Below are positions 1-6,775 of a stretch of DNA of 6,897 nt, one piece after another. The stretch covers positions 1-6,897 of the forward strand of contig DMKW01000018.1 of NCBI GenBank assembly GCA_003454135.1. Direction: 5' to 3'. Source of the DNA: Microbacteriaceae bacterium (GTDB lineage Bacteria > Actinomycetota > Actinomycetes > Actinomycetales > Microbacteriaceae). The notes under the pieces are model-generated. The model was not told the origin of the DNA and did not search any database. It worked only from the letters and a program-made list of their open reading frames with translations. Position numbers and translations under genes: made by a program. How positions within the stretch are numbered: the stretch's first letter is position 1; each line of letters begins with the position of its first letter.

Positions 1-51
1 GCTCGGTTGTGTTACCTAGGGCGTGCAGAAGGTGCGCGTGAAAAGCGGGGC

Positions 52-1467
52 TCAGCCGAGTCGGAAGGTCTGGATCGGGATGTCGGCGACGAGTCGACGC
101 GCGACACCGGCCGCGTCATCCTCGCTGATCTGGTGCGTCGCGACGAGCGACGCGAGATAGGTGGCGTCGCTGCGACGGGACATGTCGTGGCGGGCCGGGA
201 TCGAACAGAAGGCGCGGGTGTCGTCGATGAACCCGGAGGTCTTGGTGAACCCGGCGCTGTCGGTGATGGCGGCGCGATAGCGGGCAATGCCTGCCGGGGT
301 GTCGAGAAACCACCACGGTGCGCCGGCGTAGACGGAGGGGTAGAAGCCGGCGAGCGGCGCGATCTCGCGCGAGAACGTGGTCTCGTCGACCGTGAACAGC
401 ACCAGGCGAAAGGTCGGGTTGGTGCCGAAGTCCCGCAGGATCGGCGCGAGCGGACGGCTGAAAGACGTGGCGTCCGGCAGGTCGTGGCCCGTATCTGGCC
501 CGTACGCGTCGAAGGTGGGTCGGTGGTGGTTGCGCAGCACGCCGGGGTGCAACTGCATTACGAGGCCGTCGTCGCTCGCCATCGCGGCGAGCTGGTAGAG
601 CATGTTGCGCCGGTAGGCCGCCGCGTCACCGGCGGTGATGCTGCCGTCGATGCCCGCCCGGTGGATTCGCTCGGCGTCGGCAGTCGCGAGGGGCTCCGAA
701 CCGGCGTCGATGACTCCCGTGTCCGATGAGGTGCCGCCTGCTGCGGCGAACGCCGTGCGTCGGGCACGCAAGGCGGAGAGCAGCCCCACGTATGTGCCGC
801 AATCGATCCCCGAGGTCGACGCGAGCGAGTCGAGCTTTGCCAGCCAGGTAGATTCCGTGGGAAGCATGTATCGGTCGGCCCGGAACGTCGGCACGACCCG
901 TCCGGCGAAGGTGGGGTCGTCGGCGAGAGTGCGGTGGGCGGCGAGGTCGTCCGCCGGGTCATCGGTGGTCGCGAGTACGGCGATCCGAAAACGGTCGAAG
1001 AGCGCCCGGGGGCGGAAGGCATCGCTCGCGAGCTTCTCGACGAGTTCGTCGTAGAGCTCGTCGGCGTTCGCCGTCGACGGGTGTTCGGTGAGGCCGAAGA
1101 CCTCGCTCAGCTCGGACTCGAACCAATACCGCACCGGCGTGCCGAGGAAGAGGTCCCAGTGCGTAGAGAGCTGCCGCCAGATCGATCGACCGGATGCGGT
1201 TGGCTCGCCGCCGTTGCGCCGCAGGCCAAGCTCGTCGAGGCTCACCCCGATCGAGTGCAGCAGCCGAGTCACGTAGTGATCGGGCGTGATGAGCAGCGAC
1301 GCGGGATCGGCGAACGCCTCGTTGGCGACGAGCATTGAGGCGTCGACGTGCCCGTGCGGCGAATAGATCGGGGCAGACGCGACCTCGGAGTAGAGCCGCC
1401 TCGCGATGTCGCGTTCGACCGGGTTGGCGGAGAAAAGTCGATCGGGATGCGGCGTGAGTCGAGTCAT
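52..1467 (-). CDS. uxaC: Uronate isomerase (glucuronate/galacturonate isomerase)
   Basis: Predicted 471-residue cytosolic enzyme, the usual length for UxaC, which interconverts D-glucuronate and D-fructuronate or D-galacturonate and D-tagaturonate at the entry to hexuronate catabolism. The protein belongs to the amidohydrolase-type TIM-barrel superfamily. Visible family signatures are the metal-binding HxH in SPHGHVD (H38, H40), the TTDDP segment (167-171), MQLHPGVLRNHH (304-315), the WWF block (385-387), and a C-terminal FIDDTRAF...RHDMSRR segment (413-431) that matches the TDSRSFLSY.RHEYFRR-like block of known UxaC proteins. The ATG at 1467 is chosen because it overlaps the TGA of the upstream lacI gene in an ATGA and has a purine-rich AGAGAGA stretch just upstream. 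The gene is complete and ends in TGA at 54-52. Co-transcription with the regulator implies that it is induced with the locus. Family assignment is firm; preference for glucuronate or galacturonate is not visible. Confidence 0.95.
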   Translation of the reverse strand: MTRLTPHPDRLFSANPVERDIARRLYSEVASAPIYSPHGHVDASMLVANEAFADPASLLITPDHYVTRLLHSIGVSLDELGLRRNGGEPTASGRSIWRQLSTHWDLFLGTPVRYWFESELSEVFGLTEHPSTANADELYDELVEKLASDAFRPRALFDRFRIAVLATTDDPADDLAAHRTLADDPTFAGRVVPTFRADRYMLPTESTWLAKLDSLASTSGIDCGTYVGLLSALRARRTAFAAAGGTSSDTGVIDAGSEPLATADAERIHRAGIDGSITAGDAAAYRRNMLYQLAAMASDDGLVMQLHPGVLRNHHRPTFDAYGPDTGHDLPDATSFSRPLAPILRDFGTNPTFRLVLFTVDETTFSREIAPLAGFYPSVYAGAPWWFLDTPAGIARYRAAITDSAGFTKTSGFIDDTRAFCSIPARHDMSRRSDATYLASLVATHQISEDDAAGVARRLVADIPIQTFRLG

Positions 1468-2510
1468 TGCGGTCTCTCTGCGGGGGCTGGCCCGGTTGAC
1501 GACCGGATGGTGAGGTGGGTCGGCAGCGTCGCCGTTTGACGTGCCGCTGACGCCGTCTGCGAGTCGAGGCGAGCGAGGAGCATGGAGACGGCCACCCGGC
1601 CGGCCTGTTCGATCGGCGCGGTGAGGGTCGTGAGCGGCGGGTTGCAGAAGTCGGCCCCGAAGATGTCGTCGCAGCCGACGATGCTGAGGTCGTCCGGCAC
1701 GCTCACGCCTCGTTCGCGCAACCGCATGAGCATGCCGATGGCGAGCAGGTCGTTGAAGGCGATGCACGCCGTGACGCCGCTGTTGAGTACGACGTCGGCG
1801 GCGGCGGCGCCGGCATTCTTCTTCGGAGAGAATGGGCCGACTCGGCGGACGGCCACACCGTAGTGTTCGCCAGCCCGCACGAGGGCTCGCCAGCGGCCCT
1901 CGTTCGGCCAGGAGGTCTCGGGTCCGGACACGTAGGCGATGTCCCGATGGCCGAGGGAGACGAGGTGCCCGAGCGCCTGTTCGATGCCGCCCGGGGTGTC
2001 GATGAAGACGCTCGCCACGCCCTTGGTCTGGCGGTTGATCGCGACGAGCGGCATCTCGGCGGCGAGGGTCGAGAGGCGCCGGTCGGTGAGCCGCGACGCG
2101 GCGAGGATCGCCCCGTCGAACGACCCGCGGAGCTTGTGCAGCATCCCGTCCTCGAGCTCGTCCGATTCCTCGGTATCGACGAGCAGTTGGGTGTAGCCGG
2201 CGGCCTTGAGCTGCTGCTGGGTGCCGCGGATGATGTCGAAGTAGAAGGGGTTCGTCACGTCGGAGACGAGAACCGCGATCGTGCGCGTCTTGCCGGAGGT
2301 GAGCGCTCTCGCGTGGGAGTTCGGCTGGTAGTTGAGCTCGCGGGCCGCGCGTTCGATTCTTTCGCGGGTCGCGACGTTCACCCGAGTGGGATTCGAGAGC
2401 GCTCGAGACGCGGTCGAGGTCGCGACTCCGCTGGCGGTGGCGACATCGGCGAGGGTCGCCGGTCGATCCGGCTTCCCAACAACCAATTGCCCGGTGACGA
2501 GAGGTTCCAT
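1464..2510 (-). CDS. LacI/GalR-family transcriptional regulator
   Basis: Predicted 348-residue repressor. The N-terminal helix-turn-helix lies at about residues 18-38 (TLADVATASGVATSTASRAL), followed by the hinge NYQPNSHARAL (60-70). L70 aligns with the LacI hinge leucine that inserts into a central CG step of the operator. A periplasmic-binding-protein-like effector domain follows from about residue 75 (RTIAVLVSDVTNPFY) to the end, with the typical AFNDLLAIGM (251-260) and VPDDLSIVGCDD (271-282) motifs. The ATG at 2510 is chosen because the frame stays open to a GTG at 2624, but that longer form would cover the promoter/operator region and add sequence unlike the family. No good Shine-Dalgarno precedes 2510; a GTG two codons upstream (2516) or a leaderless transcript is possible. 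The stop overlaps the uxaC start. Its divergent position suggests that it controls itself, uxaC and the transporter operon, with an imported sugar or metabolite as inducer (inference). Confidence 0.93.
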   Translation of the reverse strand: MEPLVTGQLVVGKPDRPATLADVATASGVATSTASRALSNPTRVNVATRERIERAARELNYQPNSHARALTSGKTRTIAVLVSDVTNPFYFDIIRGTQQQLKAAGYTQLLVDTEESDELEDGMLHKLRGSFDGAILAASRLTDRRLSTLAAEMPLVAINRQTKGVASVFIDTPGGIEQALGHLVSLGHRDIAYVSGPETSWPNEGRWRALVRAGEHYGVAVRRVGPFSPKKNAGAAAADVVLNSGVTACIAFNDLLAIGMLMRLRERGVSVPDDLSIVGCDDIFGADFCNPPLTTLTAPIEQAGRVAVSMLLARLDSQTASAARQTATLPTHLTIRSSTGPAPAERPQ

Positions 2511-2542
2511 GCGCACAGCAAACCACAGATTGGCAATTTTTG

Positions 2543-2554
2543 GCAAACGGTTGC
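2543..2554. promoter_or_regulatory. Probable LacI-family operator
   Basis: GCAAACGGTTGC is a 12-bp near-palindrome (GCAA-NCGN-TTGC, one mismatched pair) with a central CG, the form recognised by LacI/GalR proteins that carry a hinge leucine, as the divergently encoded regulator does. It overlaps the proposed -35 of the rightward promoter, so binding would block transcription. Assignment to this particular regulator is inferred from position; a site for a global LacI-type regulator such as a CcpA-like protein cannot be excluded. Confidence 0.65.
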
Positions 2555-2580
2555 AGCAACCTTGCCGGTCTGCGTACAGT
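2551..2580 (+). promoter_or_regulatory. Possible sigma-70-type promoter for the ABC operon
   Basis: TTGCAG (2551-2556) and TACAGT (2575-2580) are separated by 18 bp. The -10 matches 4 of 6 and the -35 matches 3 of 6 consensus bases, so this is a weak call supported mainly by the overlap with the operator and the placement upstream of the binding-protein gene. It would give an untranslated leader of roughly 55-60 nt. Confidence 0.35.
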
Positions 2581-2644
2581 TCCAACCAATCGCTGTGAGA
2601 TCGCACCACGGCGAACGACCGCACGAACTCAAGGGAGAGTCCAC

Positions 2645-4003
2645 ATGAAAGCTAGACACGCGCTCGGCGCGCTCGCCGGGATAGCCATCCTCGGCTTGGC
2701 CCTCCAGGGATGCGCGGCGTCGACCACCGCGCCAGCCCCAGCCTCGTCATCCGCGAAAGTCGATGGAGCGGGCAAGACGCTCGACGTCATGATCGGCGCC
2801 AACGCCCTCTACCCGGCCGAACAGAAGCAGTGGTTCCAGGATGTCTCCGACCGGTTCGAGAAGTTGACCGGTGCCAAGGTCAACTTCGAGACCTTCGCCT
2901 CCGCTAACGACGAGCTCACCAAGATCCAGACCTCGGTGCTCTCCGGGCAGGGCCCGGACCTCTACAACCTCGGCTCCACCTTCACGCCGACCGCGTATTC
3001 CACCGGGGCCTTCGTGCAGCTCACCAACGCCGACTGGAAGAAGGTCGGCGGCCGAGACAAGTTCATCCCCGGAACCCTCGGCATCTCCGGGCCGGATTCG
3101 ACGCACGAGGTCGGCATCCCCTTCGCGAGCCGACCGTTCGTGATGGCCTACAACAAGGACCTGCTCGCCGCTGCGGGCATCGACAAGCCGGCCACGACGT
3201 GGGACGGCCTCGCCGCGCAGGCCAAGAAGCTCACGACGGGCGACACCTACGGAATGGCCCTCGCCTACGCGGACTCCTACGACCCGTGGAAGTTCGTCTG
3301 GGCGATGTCGGTGCAGGCCGGAAACCCGATCCTCGACGGTAAGAAGGCCCGATTCGACGACCCGACCACCCTCAAGGCCTATGAGACCTACTTCTCCTGG
3401 CTCACGAGCGACAAGATCGTCGACCCGAGCGCCATCGGCTGGAAGAACGCTCAGGCGGTCGCCGCCTTCGCCTCCGGCAAGGCCGCATTCCTTCCCATGA
3501 CCACCTCGACCTCGATGGTCACGCTCGACAAGTCGGCCGTGGCCGGCAAGTACGCCTACGCGCTCATGCCCACCGTGCCGCCGGGCGCCAAGACCAATCC
3601 CAAGGGTGGCAAGCCGGCCACGAGCATCATCTCGGGAGACAACGTGGTCGTCGCCAAGTACTCGAAGAACCAGGATCTCGCATTCGCGCTGGTCAGCATG
3701 CTCACGAGCGCCTCGAGCCAGACAAGCTACCAGAAGATCTTCGGTGACCTCCCGACCAACGCGGAAGCGGCGAAGAAGCTCGAGGACGGCAACGACGCCC
3801 TCGCTCCCGTGATCGACTCGGCGTCCAAGTCGGTCGGCACGCCGTTCAGTGGGGCGTGGGGCGACACCCAGCTCGCGCTCGTCAACGTCGTCGTGCAGTC
3901 GATCCCATCGCTCTCGAATGGCTCGGTCAACGTTTCCGACCTGAAAGCGAAGCTCGCGTCCGCCCAGTCCACCGTGCAGGCCGCGCTCGACAAGGCCAAG
4001 TAA
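2645..4003 (+). CDS. ABC transporter sugar-binding lipoprotein (SBP family 1)
   Basis: Predicted 452-residue extracellular solute-binding protein of a CUT1-type carbohydrate importer. A short basic N-terminus (MKARH), a hydrophobic stretch (6-20) and the lipobox LQGC (20-23) mark a lipoprotein signal peptide with lipidation at C23, so the protein should be anchored outside the membrane. A Ser/Ala/Pro-rich linker (24-44) precedes the two-lobe binding fold from about residue 45. The GQGPDLY motif (101-107) and the FASRPFVMAYNKDLL block (160-174) are typical of family 1 sugar-binding proteins, and several Trp/Tyr residues (W215, W219, W252, W266, W405) could line a sugar pocket. The Shine-Dalgarno AAGGGAG at 2631-2637 fixes the ATG. 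It is the first gene of the rightward operon, 11 bases before permease 1. The ligand is not visible; context suggests a uronate or uronate-containing glycoside. Confidence 0.93.
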   Translation: MKARHALGALAGIAILGLALQGCAASTTAPAPASSSAKVDGAGKTLDVMIGANALYPAEQKQWFQDVSDRFEKLTGAKVNFETFASANDELTKIQTSVLSGQGPDLYNLGSTFTPTAYSTGAFVQLTNADWKKVGGRDKFIPGTLGISGPDSTHEVGIPFASRPFVMAYNKDLLAAAGIDKPATTWDGLAAQAKKLTTGDTYGMALAYADSYDPWKFVWAMSVQAGNPILDGKKARFDDPTTLKAYETYFSWLTSDKIVDPSAIGWKNAQAVAAFASGKAAFLPMTTSTSMVTLDKSAVAGKYAYALMPTVPPGAKTNPKGGKPATSIISGDNVVVAKYSKNQDLAFALVSMLTSASSQTSYQKIFGDLPTNAEAAKKLEDGNDALAPVIDSASKSVGTPFSGAWGDTQLALVNVVVQSIPSLSNGSVNVSDLKAKLASAQSTVQAALDKAK

Positions 4004-4014
4004 GCGCGATCGAC

Positions 4015-5010
4015 ATGACCACTTCAGCTCCGGCCAAGGCGCCCGGCGCCGTGACCCCGGCGAGCGGTTCGCCAGCAGGATCCACTCCTGCTGGCGGCCG
4101 CCCGGCCCGGCGGCCAGGCCGCTCACCGAGCGAGCGCAACCGGCCATTCTGGATGCTCGCCCCTGGCGGCATCCTCATGGTGCTCATCATCCTCGTGCCG
4201 CTCGCGATCGCCTTCCTCATCTCGATGCTCGATCTCGACCAGTACACCCTGCGCAGCTGGCTGCAGGCCCCGTTCATCGGCCTGCAGAACTACGTGGAGG
4301 CCGTGACCAAGTCGAGCCTGCTCCGGTCGATCTGGATCAGCGTCTCCTACGCCGCGATCGCCTCGGCCGTGACCCTCCCGATCGGGGTCGCCGCGGCCCT
4401 CGCCACCCAGAACGTCTTCCGCGGCCGCGGACTCGTGCGTTCCATCTTCCTCATCCCGTACGTGCTCCCCGCCTTCGTCGTCGGCACGGTCTGGCGCACG
4501 ATGCTCCAGCCGGGAGGCGTCGTCGACACCACCCTCTCGAGCGTCGGCATCCACGCGGGGCTGTGGCTCAACGGCCCGCAGAGCTATTGGGCCCTCATCA
4601 TGGTGCAGATCTGGAGTTCGTGGCCGTTCTTCTACCTGCTCGTGCTCGCCGGACTTCAATCGGTCGACCAGGAGGTGCACGAGGCGGCCGCGATCGACGG
4701 CGCCGGCTGGTGGACCAAGCTGCGCTACGTGATCTTCCCCTACCTCAAGGGACCGGTGTCGCTCGCGCTCATCATCTCGTTCCTGCACAACATCAACGGC
4801 TTCACCCTCCCGTTCGTGCTCTTCGGGGTCCCGGCCCCGGAGGATGTCGACGTGCTGCCCGTGCTCACCTACATCACGAGCTTCCAAAGCTTCCGGTTCG
4901 GGTTGAGCGCCGCGATGGCCGTCGCCTCGCTCGTGCTGATCGCCATTCCGTTGTTCATCTACCTGAAGGCCGTGCGCCTCGACACCGGCGAGGAGGGCAA
5001 GCGCCCATGA
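4015..5010 (+). CDS. Carbohydrate ABC transporter permease 1 (MalF type)
   Basis: Predicted 331-residue inner-membrane subunit. About six membrane segments are visible, roughly at residues 48-70, 106-130, 141-162, 190-213, 247-268 and 296-317. The cytoplasmic EAA loop that docks the ATPase begins at residue 223 (EAAAIDGAGWW) and runs to about 246. The N-terminal 44 residues form a Pro/Ala/Gly/Ser-rich basic tail that is probably cytoplasmic and disordered; the DNA encoding it contains two inverted repeats (4070-4115). The ATG at 4015 is used because no in-frame upstream start exists near the gene and it sits 11 bases after the binding-protein stop. The Shine-Dalgarno is weak, and a GTG at 4051 is a less likely alternative. 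The stop overlaps the start of permease 2 (ATGA). It pairs with permease 2 and an ATPase encoded elsewhere. Confidence 0.93.
   Translation: MTTSAPAKAPGAVTPASGSPAGSTPAGGRPARRPGRSPSERNRPFWMLAPGGILMVLIILVPLAIAFLISMLDLDQYTLRSWLQAPFIGLQNYVEAVTKSSLLRSIWISVSYAAIASAVTLPIGVAAALATQNVFRGRGLVRSIFLIPYVLPAFVVGTVWRTMLQPGGVVDTTLSSVGIHAGLWLNGPQSYWALIMVQIWSSWPFFYLLVLAGLQSVDQEVHEAAAIDGAGWWTKLRYVIFPYLKGPVSLALIISFLHNINGFTLPFVLFGVPAPEDVDVLPVLTYITSFQSFRFGLSAAMAVASLVLIAIPLFIYLKAVRLDTGEEGKRP
4070..4115 (+). other. Two adjacent RNA hairpins at the start of permease 1
   Basis: The first inverted repeat is perfect: GCCAGCAGGA (4071-4080) and TCCTGCTGGC (4086-4095) with a five-base loop, extended by one C-G pair (4070/4096). 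The second, GGCCGCC (4096-4102) and GGCGGCC (4109-4115), has seven perfect pairs and a six-base loop; the two compete only for base 4096. No T-run follows, so this does not look like an intrinsic terminator. It lies inside coding sequence for the disordered tail of permease 1, 67 bases after the binding-protein stop. An mRNA 3'-end stabilising or attenuating role is an inference. Confidence 0.6.
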
Positions 5011-5921
5011 CCGAGATTCTCGTACGACCGCCGACCCTCGCCGGCCGCACGACCACGGGTCGGCTCAACGCCGATGTCACGCGGCTGCTGCCGAAGCCGC
5101 TGCTCGTGATCGTGGTCACGATCCTGCTTCTCGTGGTGCTCTTGCCGGTGCTCTACATAGTTCTCGCGTCGGTCAACTCCGACGTGTCGGTGGCGAGCGG
5201 CGCCTTCTTCCCCACCGAGCTTCACCTGGAGAACTACCTCAGGGTGTGGACGACGGTCGACCTGCGCAACGGCCTCATCAACAGCGTCATCGTGAGCGGT
5301 TCGGTCGCCATCATCTGCGCGGCGCTCGCCGTCTCGTCGGCCTACGTGCTCGTGCGATTCGCCTTCAGGGGAAGGCTCACGGTGCTGCGCACGCTCGTCG
5401 GGCTGCAGTCGATCCCCGGCACGCTCATGCTTCTGCCCGTCTTCGTGCTGTTCGCGAGCTTCGCGAGCGCGCTCGGCATCCAGATCATCGGCACACGCTG
5501 GGCGCTCTTCATCACCTACATCACCTTCGCGCTCCCGTTCTCGACCTGGGTCATGGTCACCTACCTGCGCGGCCTGCCGCGCGAGCTCGAGGAGGCGGCC
5601 CGCATCGACGGTGCGTCGTCGTGGCGCATCCTCACGAGGATCATCGTGCCGTTGAGCTGGCCGGGAATAGTCGTCTCGGCGATCTTCGCGTTCCTGCTGG
5701 GCTGGAACGACGTGCTGTTCGCCTCGGTCATGACCGACCGGAGCACGCGCACCGCCGCGGTGGCCCTGCAGGTGTTCGGAGCCACCCAGGAGGGCGGGGC
5801 GATTCCCCTGTACGGACAGATGATGGCGGCCTCGCTCATCTGCGCCGTGCCGGTCGTCGTTCTGTATCTCGTTTTCCAGCGCTACCTCGTCGGTGGCCTG
5901 ACAGCAGGAGGAGTCAAATGA
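5007..5921 (+). CDS. Carbohydrate ABC transporter permease 2 (MalG type)
   Basis: Predicted 304-residue inner-membrane partner of permease 1. Membrane segments are visible at about residues 31-54, 91-117, 127-155, 165-187, 218-240 and 271-293. The EAA loop starts at residue 195 with EEAARIDGASSW and ends near the IVPLSWPG segment (213-220); this is the contact site for the ATP-binding subunit. The short C-terminal end GGLTAGGVK fits the MalG-type consensus (GLTAGAVKG-like). A good Shine-Dalgarno (AGGAGGG, 4991-4997) supports the ATG at 5007, which overlaps the permease 1 stop by four bases, implying translational coupling and near-equal synthesis of the two permeases. The stop overlaps the next gene in the same way. 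No ATPase gene is adjacent, as is common for actinobacterial CUT1 importers, which share an MsiK-like ATPase. Confidence 0.94.
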   Translation: MTEILVRPPTLAGRTTTGRLNADVTRLLPKPLLVIVVTILLLVVLLPVLYIVLASVNSDVSVASGAFFPTELHLENYLRVWTTVDLRNGLINSVIVSGSVAIICAALAVSSAYVLVRFAFRGRLTVLRTLVGLQSIPGTLMLLPVFVLFASFASALGIQIIGTRWALFITYITFALPFSTWVMVTYLRGLPRELEEAARIDGASSWRILTRIIVPLSWPGIVVSAIFAFLLGWNDVLFASVMTDRSTRTAAVALQVFGATQEGGAIPLYGQMMAASLICAVPVVVLYLVFQRYLVGGLTAGGVK

Positions 5922-6775
5922 GCACCCCATTCACCGAAGGTTCCACGACCTGGACCCTCACCGGTTTCGGCGATGAGATCGACAAAGACCCCGTCGTGCA
6001 GGTCGCGGTACTGCAGGCGCTCGGTGCCAGCCACATCGAGGTGCGCAGCGCCTGGGGCACGAACATCGTCGAGCTCTCCGCCGAACAGCTCGACGCGCTC
6101 GCCGCGGTGTTCGCCGAGCGCGGAATGGGCGTCTCCGCCATCGCCTCGCCGATCGGCAAGGTCGACGTGGGCCTCTCGGTCGAGCACGAGGTCACGCGCC
6201 TCGGCGCCGCGATCGCCGCGGCTCACCGCCTCGACAGCCGCTACATCCGGCTGTTCTCCTTCTATCGGGCCGAGGGCACGGATGCCGCGAGCATTCGCGA
6301 CGGAGTGCTCACCCGCATGCGTGCCCTCGCCGACCTCGCCGAGCGCGAGGGGGTCATCCTCCTGCACGAAAACGAGAAGGACATCTACGGCGACACCCCC
6401 GAGCGAGTGCTCGACGTCATCGAGTCCGTCGGCTCGGCGAACCTCAGGGTGGCGTGGGACAACGCCAACTTCGTGCAGGTCGGCGTGACGCCCTTCACCG
6501 ACGCCTACGCGATGCTCCGCCCGCACTTCGAATACCTGCAGGTGAAGGATGCCGTGGCCGCGACGAGCGCGGTAGTGCCGGCGGGGGAGGGCGACGGCCA
6601 GTTGCTCGAGACCCTCACGGCGCTCCGCGACGACGGCTACAGCGGTTTCGCCTCCCTCGAGCCGCACCTCGCCGACGTCACGGCCATGGGCGGCTTCTCC
6701 GGGCCTTCGGCCTTCGGCCGCGCCGCCCGCGCCTTCGCCGCCCTCACCAACCAGTTGGGAATCAGCACCAAATGA
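5918..6775 (+). CDS. TIM-barrel sugar isomerase/epimerase (xylose isomerase-like, AP_endonuc_2 fold)
   Basis: Predicted 285-residue cytosolic protein of the sugar phosphate isomerase/epimerase superfamily (IolE, hydroxypyruvate isomerase and D-tagatose 3-epimerase relatives), at typical length. Barrel-strand motifs are visible in order: IEVRSAWG (40-47), YIRLFSFY (109-116), ILLHENE (147-153), VAWDNANF (178-185), YLQVKDA (206-212) and GFASLEPHL (243-251). By comparison with the family, the divalent-metal site should use E151, D181 and E248. The fourth position, usually His in a HxKD motif, appears here as Q208. The strong Shine-Dalgarno AGGAGGAG (5906-5913) fixes the ATG at 5918, which overlaps the permease 2 stop. 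The 3' end overlaps the oxidoreductase gene in an ATGA, so the two probably act in one pathway, the oxidoreductase making a keto-sugar and this enzyme epimerising or cleaving it (inference). The exact reaction is not recognisable. Confidence 0.88.
   Translation: MSTPFTEGSTTWTLTGFGDEIDKDPVVQVAVLQALGASHIEVRSAWGTNIVELSAEQLDALAAVFAERGMGVSAIASPIGKVDVGLSVEHEVTRLGAAIAAAHRLDSRYIRLFSFYRAEGTDAASIRDGVLTRMRALADLAEREGVILLHENEKDIYGDTPERVLDVIESVGSANLRVAWDNANFVQVGVTPFTDAYAMLRPHFEYLQVKDAVAATSAVVPAGEGDGQLLETLTALRDDGYSGFASLEPHLADVTAMGGFSGPSAFGRAARAFAALTNQLGISTK

Larger units (their letters stand above)
2511..2644. promoter_or_regulatory. Divergent control region between lacI-uxaC and the ABC operon
   Basis: This is the only sizeable intergenic space in the window and must carry the start signals for both directions. 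It is visibly richer in A+T around 2520-2560 than the flanking genes. It holds several GCAA/TTGC half-sites between 2532 and 2566, a second imperfect palindrome at 2595-2606, and a strong Shine-Dalgarno AAGGGAG (2631-2637), seven bases before the binding-protein ATG at 2645. I could not assign a convincing leftward -35/-10 pair for lacI. Confidence 0.85.

Noticed and set aside
1..51. Possible terminator downstream of uxaC
   Set aside because: No stem of useful length with a T-run is visible in the leftward direction; the TTTT near 41-44 is not preceded by a good stem.
2594..2609. CRP-like site (TGTGA with downstream GCAC)
   Set aside because: The second half does not match TCACA, so the sequence does not fit the CRP consensus.
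2511..2624. N-terminal extension of the LacI-family protein to a GTG at 2624
   Set aside because: The extra residues do not resemble the family, and the extension would cover the promoter/operator region.
2747..4147. Long open frame (466 codons) on the minus strand opposite the binding-protein gene
   Set aside because: Its translation is Arg/Gly/Glu/Val-rich with no recognisable domain, typical of antisense frames in high-GC DNA, while the plus strand encodes a clear lipoprotein.
4123..5930. Two minus-strand open frames opposite the permease genes (4123-4887 and 4959-5930)
   Set aside because: Their products are very rich in Asp, Glu, His and Arg with no domain; they mirror the hydrophobic codons of the permeases on the other strand.
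6702..6719. Tandem GGCCTTC repeat near the 3' end of the epimerase gene that could form a small hairpin
   Set aside because: The stem is only four pairs with a three-base loop, there is no T-run, and the codons encode SGPSAFGRAAR, which looks like normal conserved protein sequence.
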